Positions 48,802-64,000 of a DNA stretch of 64,000 nucleotides are shown here, piece by piece. The first letter of the stretch is position 1. The number at the start of each line of letters is the position of its first letter. The DNA lies in NCBI GenBank assembly GCA_011319805.1, contig SJRY01000320.1:62001-126000 (forward strand), given 5' to 3'. The notes beneath the pieces were generated by a model. The model was not told the origin of the DNA. It was given only the letters and a program-made list of their open reading frames with translations, and made no database searches. This DNA is from Macrocybe gigantea. Lineage: Eukaryota; Basidiomycota; Agaricomycetes; Agaricales; Callistosporiaceae. The position numbers and the translations under genes are program-made.

Positions 48802-49505
48802 ATACTCTTCGCGGACAGTGCGACTGATATTAACAGATTTTCCTGTCTTTCCTTGGTTGAGGACATTCGTATCTACATACGTCATTTATTTGGGAGTATA
48901 CATATATAATCGTGATCATTGGCATAAACAACTTGAACATGAGTTTGCAAGTCACGCAACTTTTTAACTTGCAACATCTTCGAATTCTGTGATGTCTGAT
49001 GCAGAAAGCCGCTGTTTTGGAGACTGGTCGTCGAATCGTGATTACGAGTCGTGACGTTCTTGATGTTTCACTGTCTGGACCTGCAATCTCTGTCCGCATT
49101 TGCTCAGCGAACGCTGTCATATGAATAGCATCTTCTTCCGAACTGTGACTTCAGCGGTGTCTATGTCTCTGGTGTCCATGTGGTGGTGCTCAACGAATTC
49201 TCGAAAACTTGAACCATCATGATTGTCTATTCGTCTCTATTCGCTGGTCAAACTTCCATCAAGCATGCGATAACAGCTGTCTATCGATCTAAGCTTCCTT
49301 CACATACGCCGCTCACCGCCTCCTTAAGGACGAAGCTGTGCCACAACATCAGAAATGTCCTAAGTCTTCCGTATACAAGTGCACCCCACTTGACCATGCC
49401 CGATCTCCGATAGTTCATGTAAACACCTCATGGAGCTATAAATTGATTCGCGCCAAGCTCCATACACCCCAGAATCATAACGTCCCTCCTGCTTGCAAAC
49501 TAGAA
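48802..49505. other. Spacer between two GMC genes
   Basis: 704 bp with no supported gene. Short open frames here have no family features. Confidence 0.45.
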
Positions 49506-52500
49506 ATGCCTCTCATAAACCTTGACTCTGCTGCAAACAAGACTTTTGACTATATTATTGTCGGTAAGACGCCTTATCTTGGCATACATACATATCTCCA
49601 AGCTGATATCTGTCTATAGGTGGCGGCGTGAGTAACATATCATCGCTCGACATTGGATGCTTGAGAGTTAAGCCTCATCCAGACCGCTGGTCTCGTCGTC
49701 GCAGCTCGTTTGACGGAGGATCTGGAGACCTCCGTTCTCGTCCTAGAAGCAGGACCAGCGAACATAAACGACAATTTACTCCGTAAGTCCTGAGGCGCCC
49801 TGCGCTCCATCGTCGGGTCTCACTGCCGATTCCACAGTCCGACCTGCGCAATTCGGGCAACAGTTTGACAACCCGAAATACGACTGGGCGTATCAAACGG
49901 TACGACGATAAGCTACTGCGGAACGATTCATGAATGACTCTTTCCCAGACGAAGCAAAAAGGCCTCGATGGCAACTCTCTCGTTTGGCGATCGTAAGTCA
50001 GGCGATCTTGGCCTCGGTTACGAGTGTCCTCAACCTGATCTCAGTGGTCGGGGACTTGGGGGAGGATCGAGCATCAATCTGATGTGCTGGACGAAGCCCC
50101 CGGTGGGCGACATTGACGGTACGCAGTCAAGGAGAAATAAAGATGTCATTAGTTGACATTCCTCTTTCTAGATCTGGAGAAGCTAGGTCTGCTGGTGTAG
50201 ATCCAAAGTTTGCGCGCAAGTCTGACTCCTCCGGATAGGAAACCCCGGCTGGAACTGGAAGAATTTTGAGAAGTATGTAAACAAGGCCGAAAAGTGAGTC
50301 AAGATTTATAACGCTGCAAGTGCTTCTGTCTGAAGACTTAATTATAGATTCGTGCGGATTCCAAAGGAGGATGAAGTTGCTCGTGGAATCAACACTGACG
50401 GCTGGAATGTCGGAACTGATGGTGATCACCTCAGATGATCGATCCGCTTTCAATATGCATAACTCAATCATTTCTCTCGTATCAAGGACCTCTCGTGACG
50501 GCACATCCAAAAACATATCTTGATATCGAAGTTAAGGCTCACGAGGTAATGACGCAGAGACTTCGAAACTGGAAAACTGGGTGTTGACCTCAACGAAATC
50601 TCAGACCTTCCTCAAGCTTGGTGTGCCTGAAGCTCCTGCACCGGTGAGATCAATTATCCTCAGCCATGTCACATAATCTAACGCTCTCATCTAGCTTTCT
50701 GGAGATGTGAGGCTGCGTCACGTCGCACTTCTTCAAAGGTCTAACCTTGATCTAGCCAAGCGGGGTTTTTTTCACTCCCAACACCATCGATGCCACGACT
50801 TTCACCAGGACTTACTCAACTACGGTATGTCTATTAAACTCGTGCAGACCATTGCTAATAAGCCCATAGGCTTACTTCGTCCCGAATGCAGACAGACAGA
50901 ACCTGTCTGTTCTTGTGGGCGCCAATGTAAACAAGATCCTTTTAGACGGCACCGAAACGGAGGGACTCCTTGCAACTGGCGTTGAATTTGCGTATGAAGG
51001 CACTGTCCACGTTGCTCACGCGCGCAAGGAAGTCGTTCTATCGGCTGGGTTAGTCTATGCTGTTTTCTGCGGTTGTGGGAATAACTCAAAGCATATACAG
51101 AACTTTGAAGACGCCCCACGTCTTAGAACTATCAGGTATAGGGAATAAAGATATCCTGAATAAAATAGGCGTGCCAGTCAAAGTTGATTTACCTGGTGTC
51201 GGCGAAAATCTGCAAGAACACACCAACCTTGGAGTGTCCTTTGGTACAACTTCCAGAAGCATTGGGCTGGGATCCAGGCTAATTCCTTTACAGAGGTTCC
51301 TGAAGGCTTTGTCGGCGACACCTTCGACGTTCTCCGTGTCCCGGAAGTGGCTGTCAAGCAAGTCGAACTTCAGTCAGCTCCTCCATCAGAGTGCCTCTCG
51401 TTCTGCTCTCACGACTTTCTACAGCACCAAAGGATCTGGCGTGCACACAATGGGCATAACATGTGTATCCTTCAACCCACTTCAGAGACTGTCCGACCGG
51501 GCAGACGCCATCCACCACGCAACCTCGGCAAGAATTCTGCAGAGTGCAGACAGGTATCCTCCTGGACGCCTGGAATTGCTCAAGGTCCAACTGGAACGTC
51601 TCAAGAGGGGTTCTCCAGGGTGCGAGACGATCCTCGTGCCTGGCTTCCGATCTGCGCCAAGTTTGTACTTGACACAACGGTGCTTGGCCTTGCTCATGAA
51701 CACATACAGATCCCCCTTTGCCGGGAAAGAGATATATCACGTTCGTCGCGGCTTCTAATCATCCGTTCTCAAGAGGAACAGTTGTAAGCTATGCTATGCC
51801 TGTTCCATCATACACCGAGCCTACCCCAACACCTTGATTTCCAGCATGCCAAGTCTTCCAACCCGAAGGAGGCACCTGAGTTCGATCCGCACTACTTCGA
51901 GGAGGACATTGGTATGAGTCTTTTCTCAACACCATGTAATGATAGCGATTTACCGTCAACTTCAGATCTCCTGACGTTGTTGGAGATGGTCAAATTCATT
52001 CGCAAATTGCCATCAGCCTCTCCCCTCAAAGAAGCTTTCGGTGAAACCAAACACATTGTCTTCATCGCGTGTGCTAAGGACTTGTACAGGCGAAGGCGTC
52101 AAAGAGTATAACCCCGGTCCCGAGATCCAAACCGATGAACAGCTCACTGGTGAGAGGATTCATCGCGCCGTCTTGCAGTTGTAAAGCATCTCAGATGAAA
52201 TATAGCCTGGATAAAGAAATGTCTTGGTTCTACCTATCGTAAGTCGCCAGTGTATCGCGCAAGGCATGCCAGTGAACCGACCGCAAATAGATCCTGCTGG
52301 CACTGCATCTATGTTACCCAGAGCAAAGCGCGGAGTCGTCAATCCTGAACTCAAGGTCAACTCAGCCCCTTGTCACCAACTAACTGGCTAATCATTGTCA
52401 ATAGGTCTACGGTACAAAGAATCTTCGCGTCGCCGACATGTCCATTGTTCCAATTCACTTTGCTTCTCATTCTCAATGTGCGTACGCTTCATGATTGGAA

Positions 52501-52632
52501 CGCTTTCTGAGCTTACTGTCCATTAGCTGGGGCGTATGCGATTGGAGAACAAGGTAACGAATATTTCTGCCTTTCACGTTCTGAAGGGTGACCTTCCCCA
52601 TAGCGGCGGATATGATCAAAGGGATATTCTGA
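49506..52632 (+). CDS. GMC oxidoreductase without signal peptide (alcohol/glucose dehydrogenase type)
   Basis: It starts MPLINLDSAANKTFDYIIVG. An 8-nt exon adds the two Gly of the FAD motif, then TAGLVVAARLTEDLETSVLV follows. Further marks are FDNPKYDWAYQT, GRGLGGGSSINLMCWTKPP, RGFFTPNTIDATTFTRTYST and SGIGNKDILNKIGV. At the end come HPAGTASMLPR (catalytic His rebuilt across a splice site near 52240/52291), VNPELKVYGTKNLRVADMS, the second His region and AYAIGEQ. There are many short introns. A T7 run at 50766-50772 seems to hold one T too many. The middle part (50530-50700) is not fully resolved. No signal peptide, so probably intracellular. Confidence 0.75.
49620..49627 (+). other. 8-nt microexon in the GMC gene
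   Basis: gtggcggc lies between ..ctatag and gtgagt. With the flanking exons it gives IVG-G-G-TAG, the GxGxxG FAD-binding motif, exactly in frame (58 + 8 = 66 nt). Confidence 0.8.
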
Positions 52633-52768
52633 GCGGATGCACTTGCTGATTGAGGATCACTCGTGTTTTACCCTTCGATAGGAAGGAATAATGCTTTTTT
52701 TTTTACGTAGATACATAAGAAATAAAAGAGAGGGAAGAAAATGACGACGTAGAATGAGCTCAGTTTCG

Positions 52769-55043
52769 TTACGATGCTTTGATCAAGGCGGCCGCACGTT
52801 CCGCAATGAGATATACTGGAGCTTGGGGATGAGCATTGGGGATGTAGGGCTATGGAATTCTGTGATGACCTTACACAAACCACTCTTTCGTTGTATGACT
52901 TACGAAAATGGACGCATCCACAATCCTCAAACCTTCAACGCCTTTGACCCTCAGATCTGGATCGACAACTCCCCACTTAGCTCCCCTTGGCGACATGCTC
53001 GCTGTTCCAACCGGGTGGAAGACAGTCGCACCGTTATTCCGGATGTAGGTTTCAATCTCGGCATCCGTGTTCGCATTCGCTAGGTCGCCATGTGGCCAAT
53101 GATATATCCTTGCCAAGAAGTCGCCGCTACAAAGCGTTTCGCCATTTTCACAGCTTCCCGCAGAGTAAATATATCAAAATCTGTGTTCATGAAATTTGGA
53201 TTTATTATCGGCTTAGCAAATGGGTCCGAAGATGAGAGTTTGGTAGAGCCGCCTGTGATTATATGGTTCATATAGTAGAAACATGAGGATCAACTGATGG
53301 CATACGGGATGTGGGCGTAATGAGGCAAGCCGTCACGCTCAAAAAATTTCCTGTCTGTGGAGCAGGTACGCCAGGCACGACCCACACGTTCTGCAGGAGA
53401 ATGTAAGCAGCATTCAAAAAGGATGTTTCGCGGTAGACATACAGAAAAGATAAGTTCGTAATGAGGAGAGGATGCGCCAGATGACGGATCCTGGACAGTG
53501 CTGAAGATGCTTGCGTCGGCAGGCAATCTGAAGAAACCGAGGTTGTTGGTCACACCATTCGAGAATGGTCCAGTTCTATTCTGCGCCCACTGGTCCAGGT
53601 CGGCATTGAAAAGATTCCGGTCTCTGAAGATAGAATCCAGAGTGTCAGTGCTGTTGACCGTCCAGACATCCGAGACGAGCGGGTGATCAGAAAGGTTTTT
53701 GCCAACTGAAGGATTGTTCACTATAGCCTTGATGCCAATAGCAGAGAGGTCCATTTTATCCCCTATGCCAGACAACTGCAGGAGAGTCGGTGTGCCAACA
53801 GATCCAGCAGACAATATGACTTCCTTTCTTGCAATGGCGGTATACACATCGGCTAAATCTATGCTTCAGTCTCACCTGTCTATCAGTCAATTCGAAATAT
53901 CTACTTGCCTCCCTTCTTAGTTGCGAACTGGACCGCATGGAAAGACGGAATGCCGTATGCTTCACTAGTTTGAAGTAGCTTCGTGGCTTGAGTATTGATG
54001 AGAACATGAAGATTTGGTCTTTCAATTGCTTCTGCTAGATATGAAGTAGCCGAGCTGCTCCTCGAACCAAGTCCGACGGTTGCCTGGGTCCAACCAATGC
54101 CGAGGACATTACCCGAGTTCATGTCCTGATTGAATGGGAACTCGTCCGGTAGTTCTCGAGTCGTAGCAATGACCTTCTGGTCTATGGGTGTCGCGTCGTT
54201 CGGCAGACTGACCAGTAGCGTCCCGTTGGAGCCATGCGCAGAAGGTGTGAATTGACCAGTTGTATCGTGGCCATCAGTGGGCGCCACAAATTTCTCGTGC
54301 TAAAAGCCGATGTGATAAGCGTGTCCTGAATCGTCAGGATGGATTCACTGACTCGAGGGATGAACTGCTCTATGTTGTTCCACGACCAACCAGCATCACC
54401 AGTCACGGTCGCATATCTGTTATAGTCATCGGGAGGTCCTCTGGTGTAAGCCATATAATCTAACGATGTCAGCGTTAACTCTACGACGATAGAATAATCG
54501 CGGACCGACTTACTGACTGAACTACTACCTCCCAAAATCCTCCCTCTGGGATAAGGAATTCGACGCCCATTGTAACCCGGCTGGGGCGTCGTGGTATAGT
54601 TCCAATCATAGAGAGTGTCTGGAGAGTGACATTGTTAAACATAAGCTCAGACTTGAAGTTCATGTGACAGAGTGTACTAGGTTCAAGCGAAGGTCCCAGA
54701 AGGGGCGATTGAGCAGCTAGGACGCCTTCGTTTCTATGTCATGTAAGGTGATGTATTTATTCTTATTGATGTCGGGACCTCGTACGAGACACCGGCCTCA
54801 ATAAGAAGCACTGTCTTGTCTGAATTTGCAGTTAAACGATCGGCGACAACATTTCCTGCAGTACCCGCTCAAGGACCCTCTGTCAACACCGAGGAACGGA
54901 GCATGCAGGGGGTGAAACTTACCTCCCACGATTATGTAGTCATATGTGAACTTCCCTAACTGCGAGGGGCTTGTATAGAGGATAGCAAGTGCTGGAAGGA
55001 AGAAACATGCGATTAGTGAACACAACGGCAGAGGTGAGCGCAT
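52769..55043 (-). CDS. Aryl-alcohol-oxidase-like GMC oxidoreductase, secreted
   Basis: A paralogue of the gene at 46353 in the opposite direction. Signal peptide ([20 protein letters not shown]), FAD motif DYIIVGG.., [70 protein letters not shown], catalytic His in [12 protein letters not shown] and second His in [12 protein letters not shown]. It ends LIKAS* without the GPI-like extension of its sister. Introns are numerous and in matching places. Extracellular H2O2-producing alcohol oxidation is the likely role. Confidence 0.87.
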
Positions 55044-56731
55044 GTTGCCTTTCCGATTATCTCGCTCGGACGATACTAATTCACGTATGATGGCAGCAGT
55101 TTTATACTCCATACACCTATAAGCGCCATGGAGACGTTGCAAAGCACTTGGCCCGAGTCCCGCGGTTGACAATTCTTCATCAGCCTCCATCAACGTCGTA
55201 GGGACAATATCAGTCTATATCTGTAAACGAATATTCCACATAGCTCGGACATGGGAGGGACAGCAGGTCAGGTCTGCCTTGCATTAGTGAAAAAATCCTC
55301 ACGTCAGCGAAGCAACGAACTGATAATAGCGCATGTAATGTCACGGATCCAAATGATATACCGCTATGCATTGAGCAAAGACAGTCAGTATTCGCAGCCA
55401 TCGACGAGGTTGAGAAAGTATAGCCTTATGCGACAGTTGTGTCATCTTTGAGACATCATGCATGTTTGGGGCTACAGAAACAGAGGCACCGTGAGAGGAG
55501 CTAAGAACAAGGTTAGTCATGAGTCCATCGTTCCGGCGACTTGGTCTGACAATGCCTCTGGCAGAGCAGCCTCCAGAAGAGGTTGGCTTCGGTTCCCGGC
55601 ACTCGGAGCCAAGCTCTCTCAACCTGTGATATTCAAACATCATAGCAAAGAGCGATGAGGAAAACGTGAAAATACTTCGGTTACTCATGCCCATCGTGTA
55701 CAGTGGGAACGCCCCATGTTTCAAGTCGATGTCAGAAGCAGGCCCAACGGCTGATGCCTTCTGTAGACTACAATGATAAGGCATATCCACATTGTTCAGT
55801 GCCCACTGTGAAGCCCGAGCTTGCATTGGATGCACGTGCCCAAGAAGCAAGCCATGGGAAAAATAGGCTGACGGCGGGTTGAACCTCTAAAATAACAGAG
55901 AAATGTCTTTCCAGATCTCTTCATTCTCGGCAGAGTCGTCCAGGGATGCCAGAAGCAGCGAGGGTGCCTTATCAATAATATACAAGCCTTGGAGGCGTGC
56001 ACGTAAAAGACAGGATTTAGAGACTTCGTCTAGGTATCGTGAAACATGCGGATGCCATTGATGAGCTCACAACCATGTGAAATCAAGATTCTTCTACTCA
56101 CCCAGGCTGCCCGAGGAGTGCCACCTTAGACCACGAAGGCACCTAGGAAGCCAGAAATGAAGTAGTGTATACGATCTGTCGCTCTTTTACTCGTTCGAGA
56201 ATTCAAAACGGATATGTGCAAACGGGCAACTACGATTTTTATGAATTGGACGTCAATGCAACCCAATAGTAAGATAGCTCAGCAGTCTCACTGAATATTC
56301 CCTATTCACTTCCAGCGTCGGACAAGCCACAAATGTTCCCAATCAATGAGGCAGCAGGGCTATTATCATCCAGGAGCACATTGCCTGGGGATATTGGCAT
56401 TTGACAAAACCTCGCGCGTCATTGCAGTAATCATAGTGTAGATATCGCTATTATCTGCTGGATGTCGAAGCTATGCGCCAGCACATCGCCCGATGGGTCG
56501 GCTGTGACATGACCGAAAAGACACCGCCATTGCTCTAAGCGTAAGATTCGTGTATTCGCCCGACAAATGTTAGATCTTAATCTAGTATGATCAGGAGAAA
56601 ACATTTTGAAGAATAAGCGCTGGCGTCGAAGGCATCTGTGGATGTTGGAGATTGGAGATACTGTGGATGTTTGCATCACTTGATCATGGGGGTGATGGTA
56701 AACAAAACCTTGACCGCCACTCCTCCGCAAA
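55044..56731. other. Spacer of 1.7 kb, no firmly supported gene
   Basis: A - strand open frame of 169 codons (55850-55341) and a continuing open piece upstream (to about 56010) look protein-like in part (ARASQWALNNVDMPYHCSL), but no domain, start or splice pattern is convincing. It could be a decayed regulator gene. The + strand side holds the KGD4 promoter. Confidence 0.4.
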
Positions 56732-57148
56732 ATGCACCCCACTGTCCGTGTTCTCTCTGAGAGAGCTCACCGGCCTCTCATTAAATTCTAGGAAAGCGAA
56801 CCTGGCCATCAAGTACGACATTCCGATGGATTGTTTTGTCTAACGGCTTGCTGAATTTCTTGTAGCACCCATCCCGCGCCACCCACACCCGGCCGCGCCC
56901 GCCGAGCTGAGAAACTCGTTCGCAGACTTCGTGAGGAAGTCAGAGGCCGAACCATCGTCACAGCCGTCGACTTCAACGGATAGGGTTTATCCTGATTTCT
57001 GGCAAGCCCCGGAACGCTTATGGAATCCCCGAGTTCATGAAATAGACGAGCGGGAGATAGACGCAATCTTGGTGACGTCGGCCCTCCTTCAGTACGCTCC
57101 CGACATGCTGACACCCATCCACAGAGCGGAGGCGCTTCATTATATTAG
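56732..57148 (+). CDS. KGD4: KGD4/MRPS36-like 2-oxoglutarate dehydrogenase subunit (one apparent frameshift)
   Basis: A small mitochondrial adaptor that tethers E3 to the 2-oxoglutarate dehydrogenase complex. Three exons: 56732-56812, 56866-57071, 57125-57148. They give MHPTVRVLSERAHRPLIKF, GKRTWPST, then PHPAAPAELRNSFADFV, DFWQAPERLWNPRVHEIDER and the terminal SGGAS, the conserved end of the family. Between IKF and GKR one base is missing near 56789, creating TAG; all else joins in frame. The last exon is only 24 nt. The gene is easily missed because no long open frame exists. Confidence 0.75.
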
Positions 57149-57297
57149 TATATACAGCTGTATCGCGTGCAGGTCTAATTTGTTGGGGCCTACCACCTAA
57201 CACATTTCTCGAGAAATTACGAAGGGCGAATGCAAAGTAAACATCATGTCTATGAAATACATTCAAAGAGAATAATCGCCCAGTGGTATATACATTG

Positions 57298-58391
57298 CTA
57301 GTCTTTTTCAGCATAAGCCAATAGATGTTTTTCTATCTCTGCCTCATCCATCACACGCCATTTTCCTCTCGTCTTCTCATTTTCGTCCGTGCTATTAGAA
57401 ACAATTCCGATCTCAATCTCGCCTGGTTTGTAATCGGTTGCATGCACTGTTGACATGGCCTCTATAGCCATCTGGATTGTCGTATTGGTGAGAATGTGAA
57501 TATATAAAGGCAGAGTGTGCCGAACCTCGATGACCTCATCCCTACTCAAGGATTTCCCGGCTTTGGCAGCATCGTCAGCCCCCGGCCATTGTCGAGTTTC
57601 TTCCACTTTTTCTCCAGATGATTCATGGCTTCCTGTTGCTTTTGGCCTGCCGCAGTAGCATGGAAGCCAACAAAGTATCCTGCAGGATCGAGTTTAAAGC
57701 ATTGGGGCCCATGCTCCGGGTCAATACCAATCAAGATCATGGCTACAGTGCGTTCACATTAGTTCCCCAGGCTCGCAAGGAAATTCGCTAATCGGCAACT
57801 GACATAGCCCAAGTGGTCGCATGCCTGCGCGTTGCGTGTAGACTTGGTTGATGTTGGCCAACCGTCGTGCTAGTGCGTCAGGCGTAATCTCGTAGCCATA
57901 TTTGTATCTGAATTCCGCAGCTTCGGAACGAGCACGGGTGACTTGTGCACGCGCATCAGCTGGGGAATTGTGCCTTATTAGCTTGGGACCGAGATAATCA
58001 CACAGTACTCTGCGTACCATCAGTCCAGTGACTACGCATCCAATCGTTGGAGTTAGACTAAAGAGATGAGTGACGGTCGATGAATCGAGGAGTTTATCCT
58101 ATGAGTGCTCAATTAGTTCTCCGTGTCTATGACGAATGCTGCAATGCGCGCACGGGAACTTTGCGTTGGGTGATTACGACCGAGGTATCTTTTCCTCTAA
58201 TGGCTATGGCAGTATGTCCTGATCCTGAAATTGCCTTGAAAGCATATTCTGATGAGGCAGTCAGGTCTCTGAGAGTGAATAGATTCTATGATCAGGCACT
58301 GGCACTACGAACCGACTTGATAAAGTCGTCCTTCAGGGGAAAAGACGGTGAGATATCTGTCCAAAGATGCGGAGCTGGTCAATAGAGACAT
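57298..58391 (-). CDS. SCL1: PSMA6, 20S proteasome alpha-1 subunit
   Basis: An alpha-ring subunit of the 20S core. Exon 1 has [20 protein letters not shown] then GRLYQV / EYAFKAI across the first intron, the alpha-subunit signature. Next are [45 protein letters not shown], a segment with [29 protein letters not shown] and a C-terminal exon ending LLAYAEKD. No frame errors seen. It is tail to tail with KGD4 and head to head with RPC1 (297 bp between starts). Confidence 0.93.
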
Positions 58392-58688
58392 ATATAAAGG
58401 AAACTGTGTCCGCACCGATCGTAGGATGTCCTCGACATAGTGGTAGGGAATGAAGGTCTTGGAGGCTTCACTGGACGCGCAAGTCGTAACGCGATCCTGT
58501 GACTACGATGTCACGTCACGGCAACTTTGCCTCCTTCGAGTCGGACTGACAGTCGCGTCCTCGAACGGAGCGATTTGAAGTTTTCTTCCTTGTCTGGCCC
58601 AATTTCAATTTATATCCTCAACTATTCGCTGGTCGAAACACTTCCATTGCTCATCGCGGTCCGACGTTGTCCTCTTTTCTTGGCAAAG

Positions 58689-63968
<5,280 letters not shown>

Positions 63969-64000
63969 ATAAAACCTCGGATGATATCTCGACACTGCTG

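Noticed and set aside
48830..49120. 96-codon - strand open frame between GMC genes
   Set aside because: No family pattern and it lies in an AT-biased spacer; no support beyond being open.
52200..52320. Second GMC gene seemed to lack its catalytic His (read as DPAGTASM)
   Set aside because: Splicing with donor gtaagt and acceptor aaatag restores HPAGTASM, so the His is split over two exons and present.
55341..55850. 169-codon - strand open frame between the GMC cluster and KGD4
   Set aside because: No domain recognised, unclear start and no consistent splice sites; composition is only partly protein-like. Mentioned as spacer content only.

Overview
The window is a piece of a basidiomycete (most likely Agaricomycete) nuclear genome. 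Genes are dense and broken by many introns of about 45-60 nt with GT..AG ends and CTAAC/CTAAT-like branch sites. The conserved genes are fungal housekeeping genes (COMPASS subunit, SEC63, SEC14, actin, EMG1, RPN10, RIC8, Rab escort protein, PSMA6, RNA polymerase III largest subunit). Secreted aryl-alcohol-oxidase-like GMC flavoenzymes suggest a wood- or litter-decaying lifestyle. Gene names come from recognising family sequence by eye; no search was run.

Layout. 1-14457 is a nest of three Ty3/gypsy LTR retrotransposons. A chromodomain element on + (R1, entering from the left edge to 6751) and a second family on - (R2, 7205-13724, with a 5-bp target duplication gtagg) both lie inside an older - strand element related to R1 (R0). 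Of R0, only the 5' LTR (14040-14457) and pieces of the leader (13730-14039 and 6752-7204) are visible. 14458-15637 is an AT-rich spacer. From 15638 the gene-rich part begins: SWD1 (-) / PPR protein (+), coilin-like (-) / SEC63 (+), alpha/beta hydrolase (+), SEC14 (-), actin (-), a small transposon-like gene (-), EMG1 (+), RPN10 (+), PDI-like (-) / CGI121 (+), RIC8 (+), nucleolin-like NSR1 (-) / MRS6 (+), three GMC oxidoreductases (+,+,-), KGD4 (+), PSMA6 (-) / RPC1 (+, ending 32 bp before the window edge).

How genes relate. There are no operons. Several head-to-head pairs share very short promoters (about 65-300 bp). The three GMC genes form a small cluster: two secreted aryl-alcohol-oxidase-like paralogues in opposite orientation around an unrelated GMC enzyme without a signal peptide.

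Three things deserve attention. (1) Both retrotransposon families carry an 11-nt primer-binding site complementary to the predicted 5' end of their own transcript, as in Tf1/sushi self-priming. (2) R1 pol is silenced mostly by CGA-to-TGA changes, and its integrase has lost a catalytic Asp through a change in CpG context. (3) About fifteen one-base frameshifts, several in homopolymer runs, interrupt otherwise perfectly conserved housekeeping genes. This points to residual indel errors in the assembly rather than pseudogenes.
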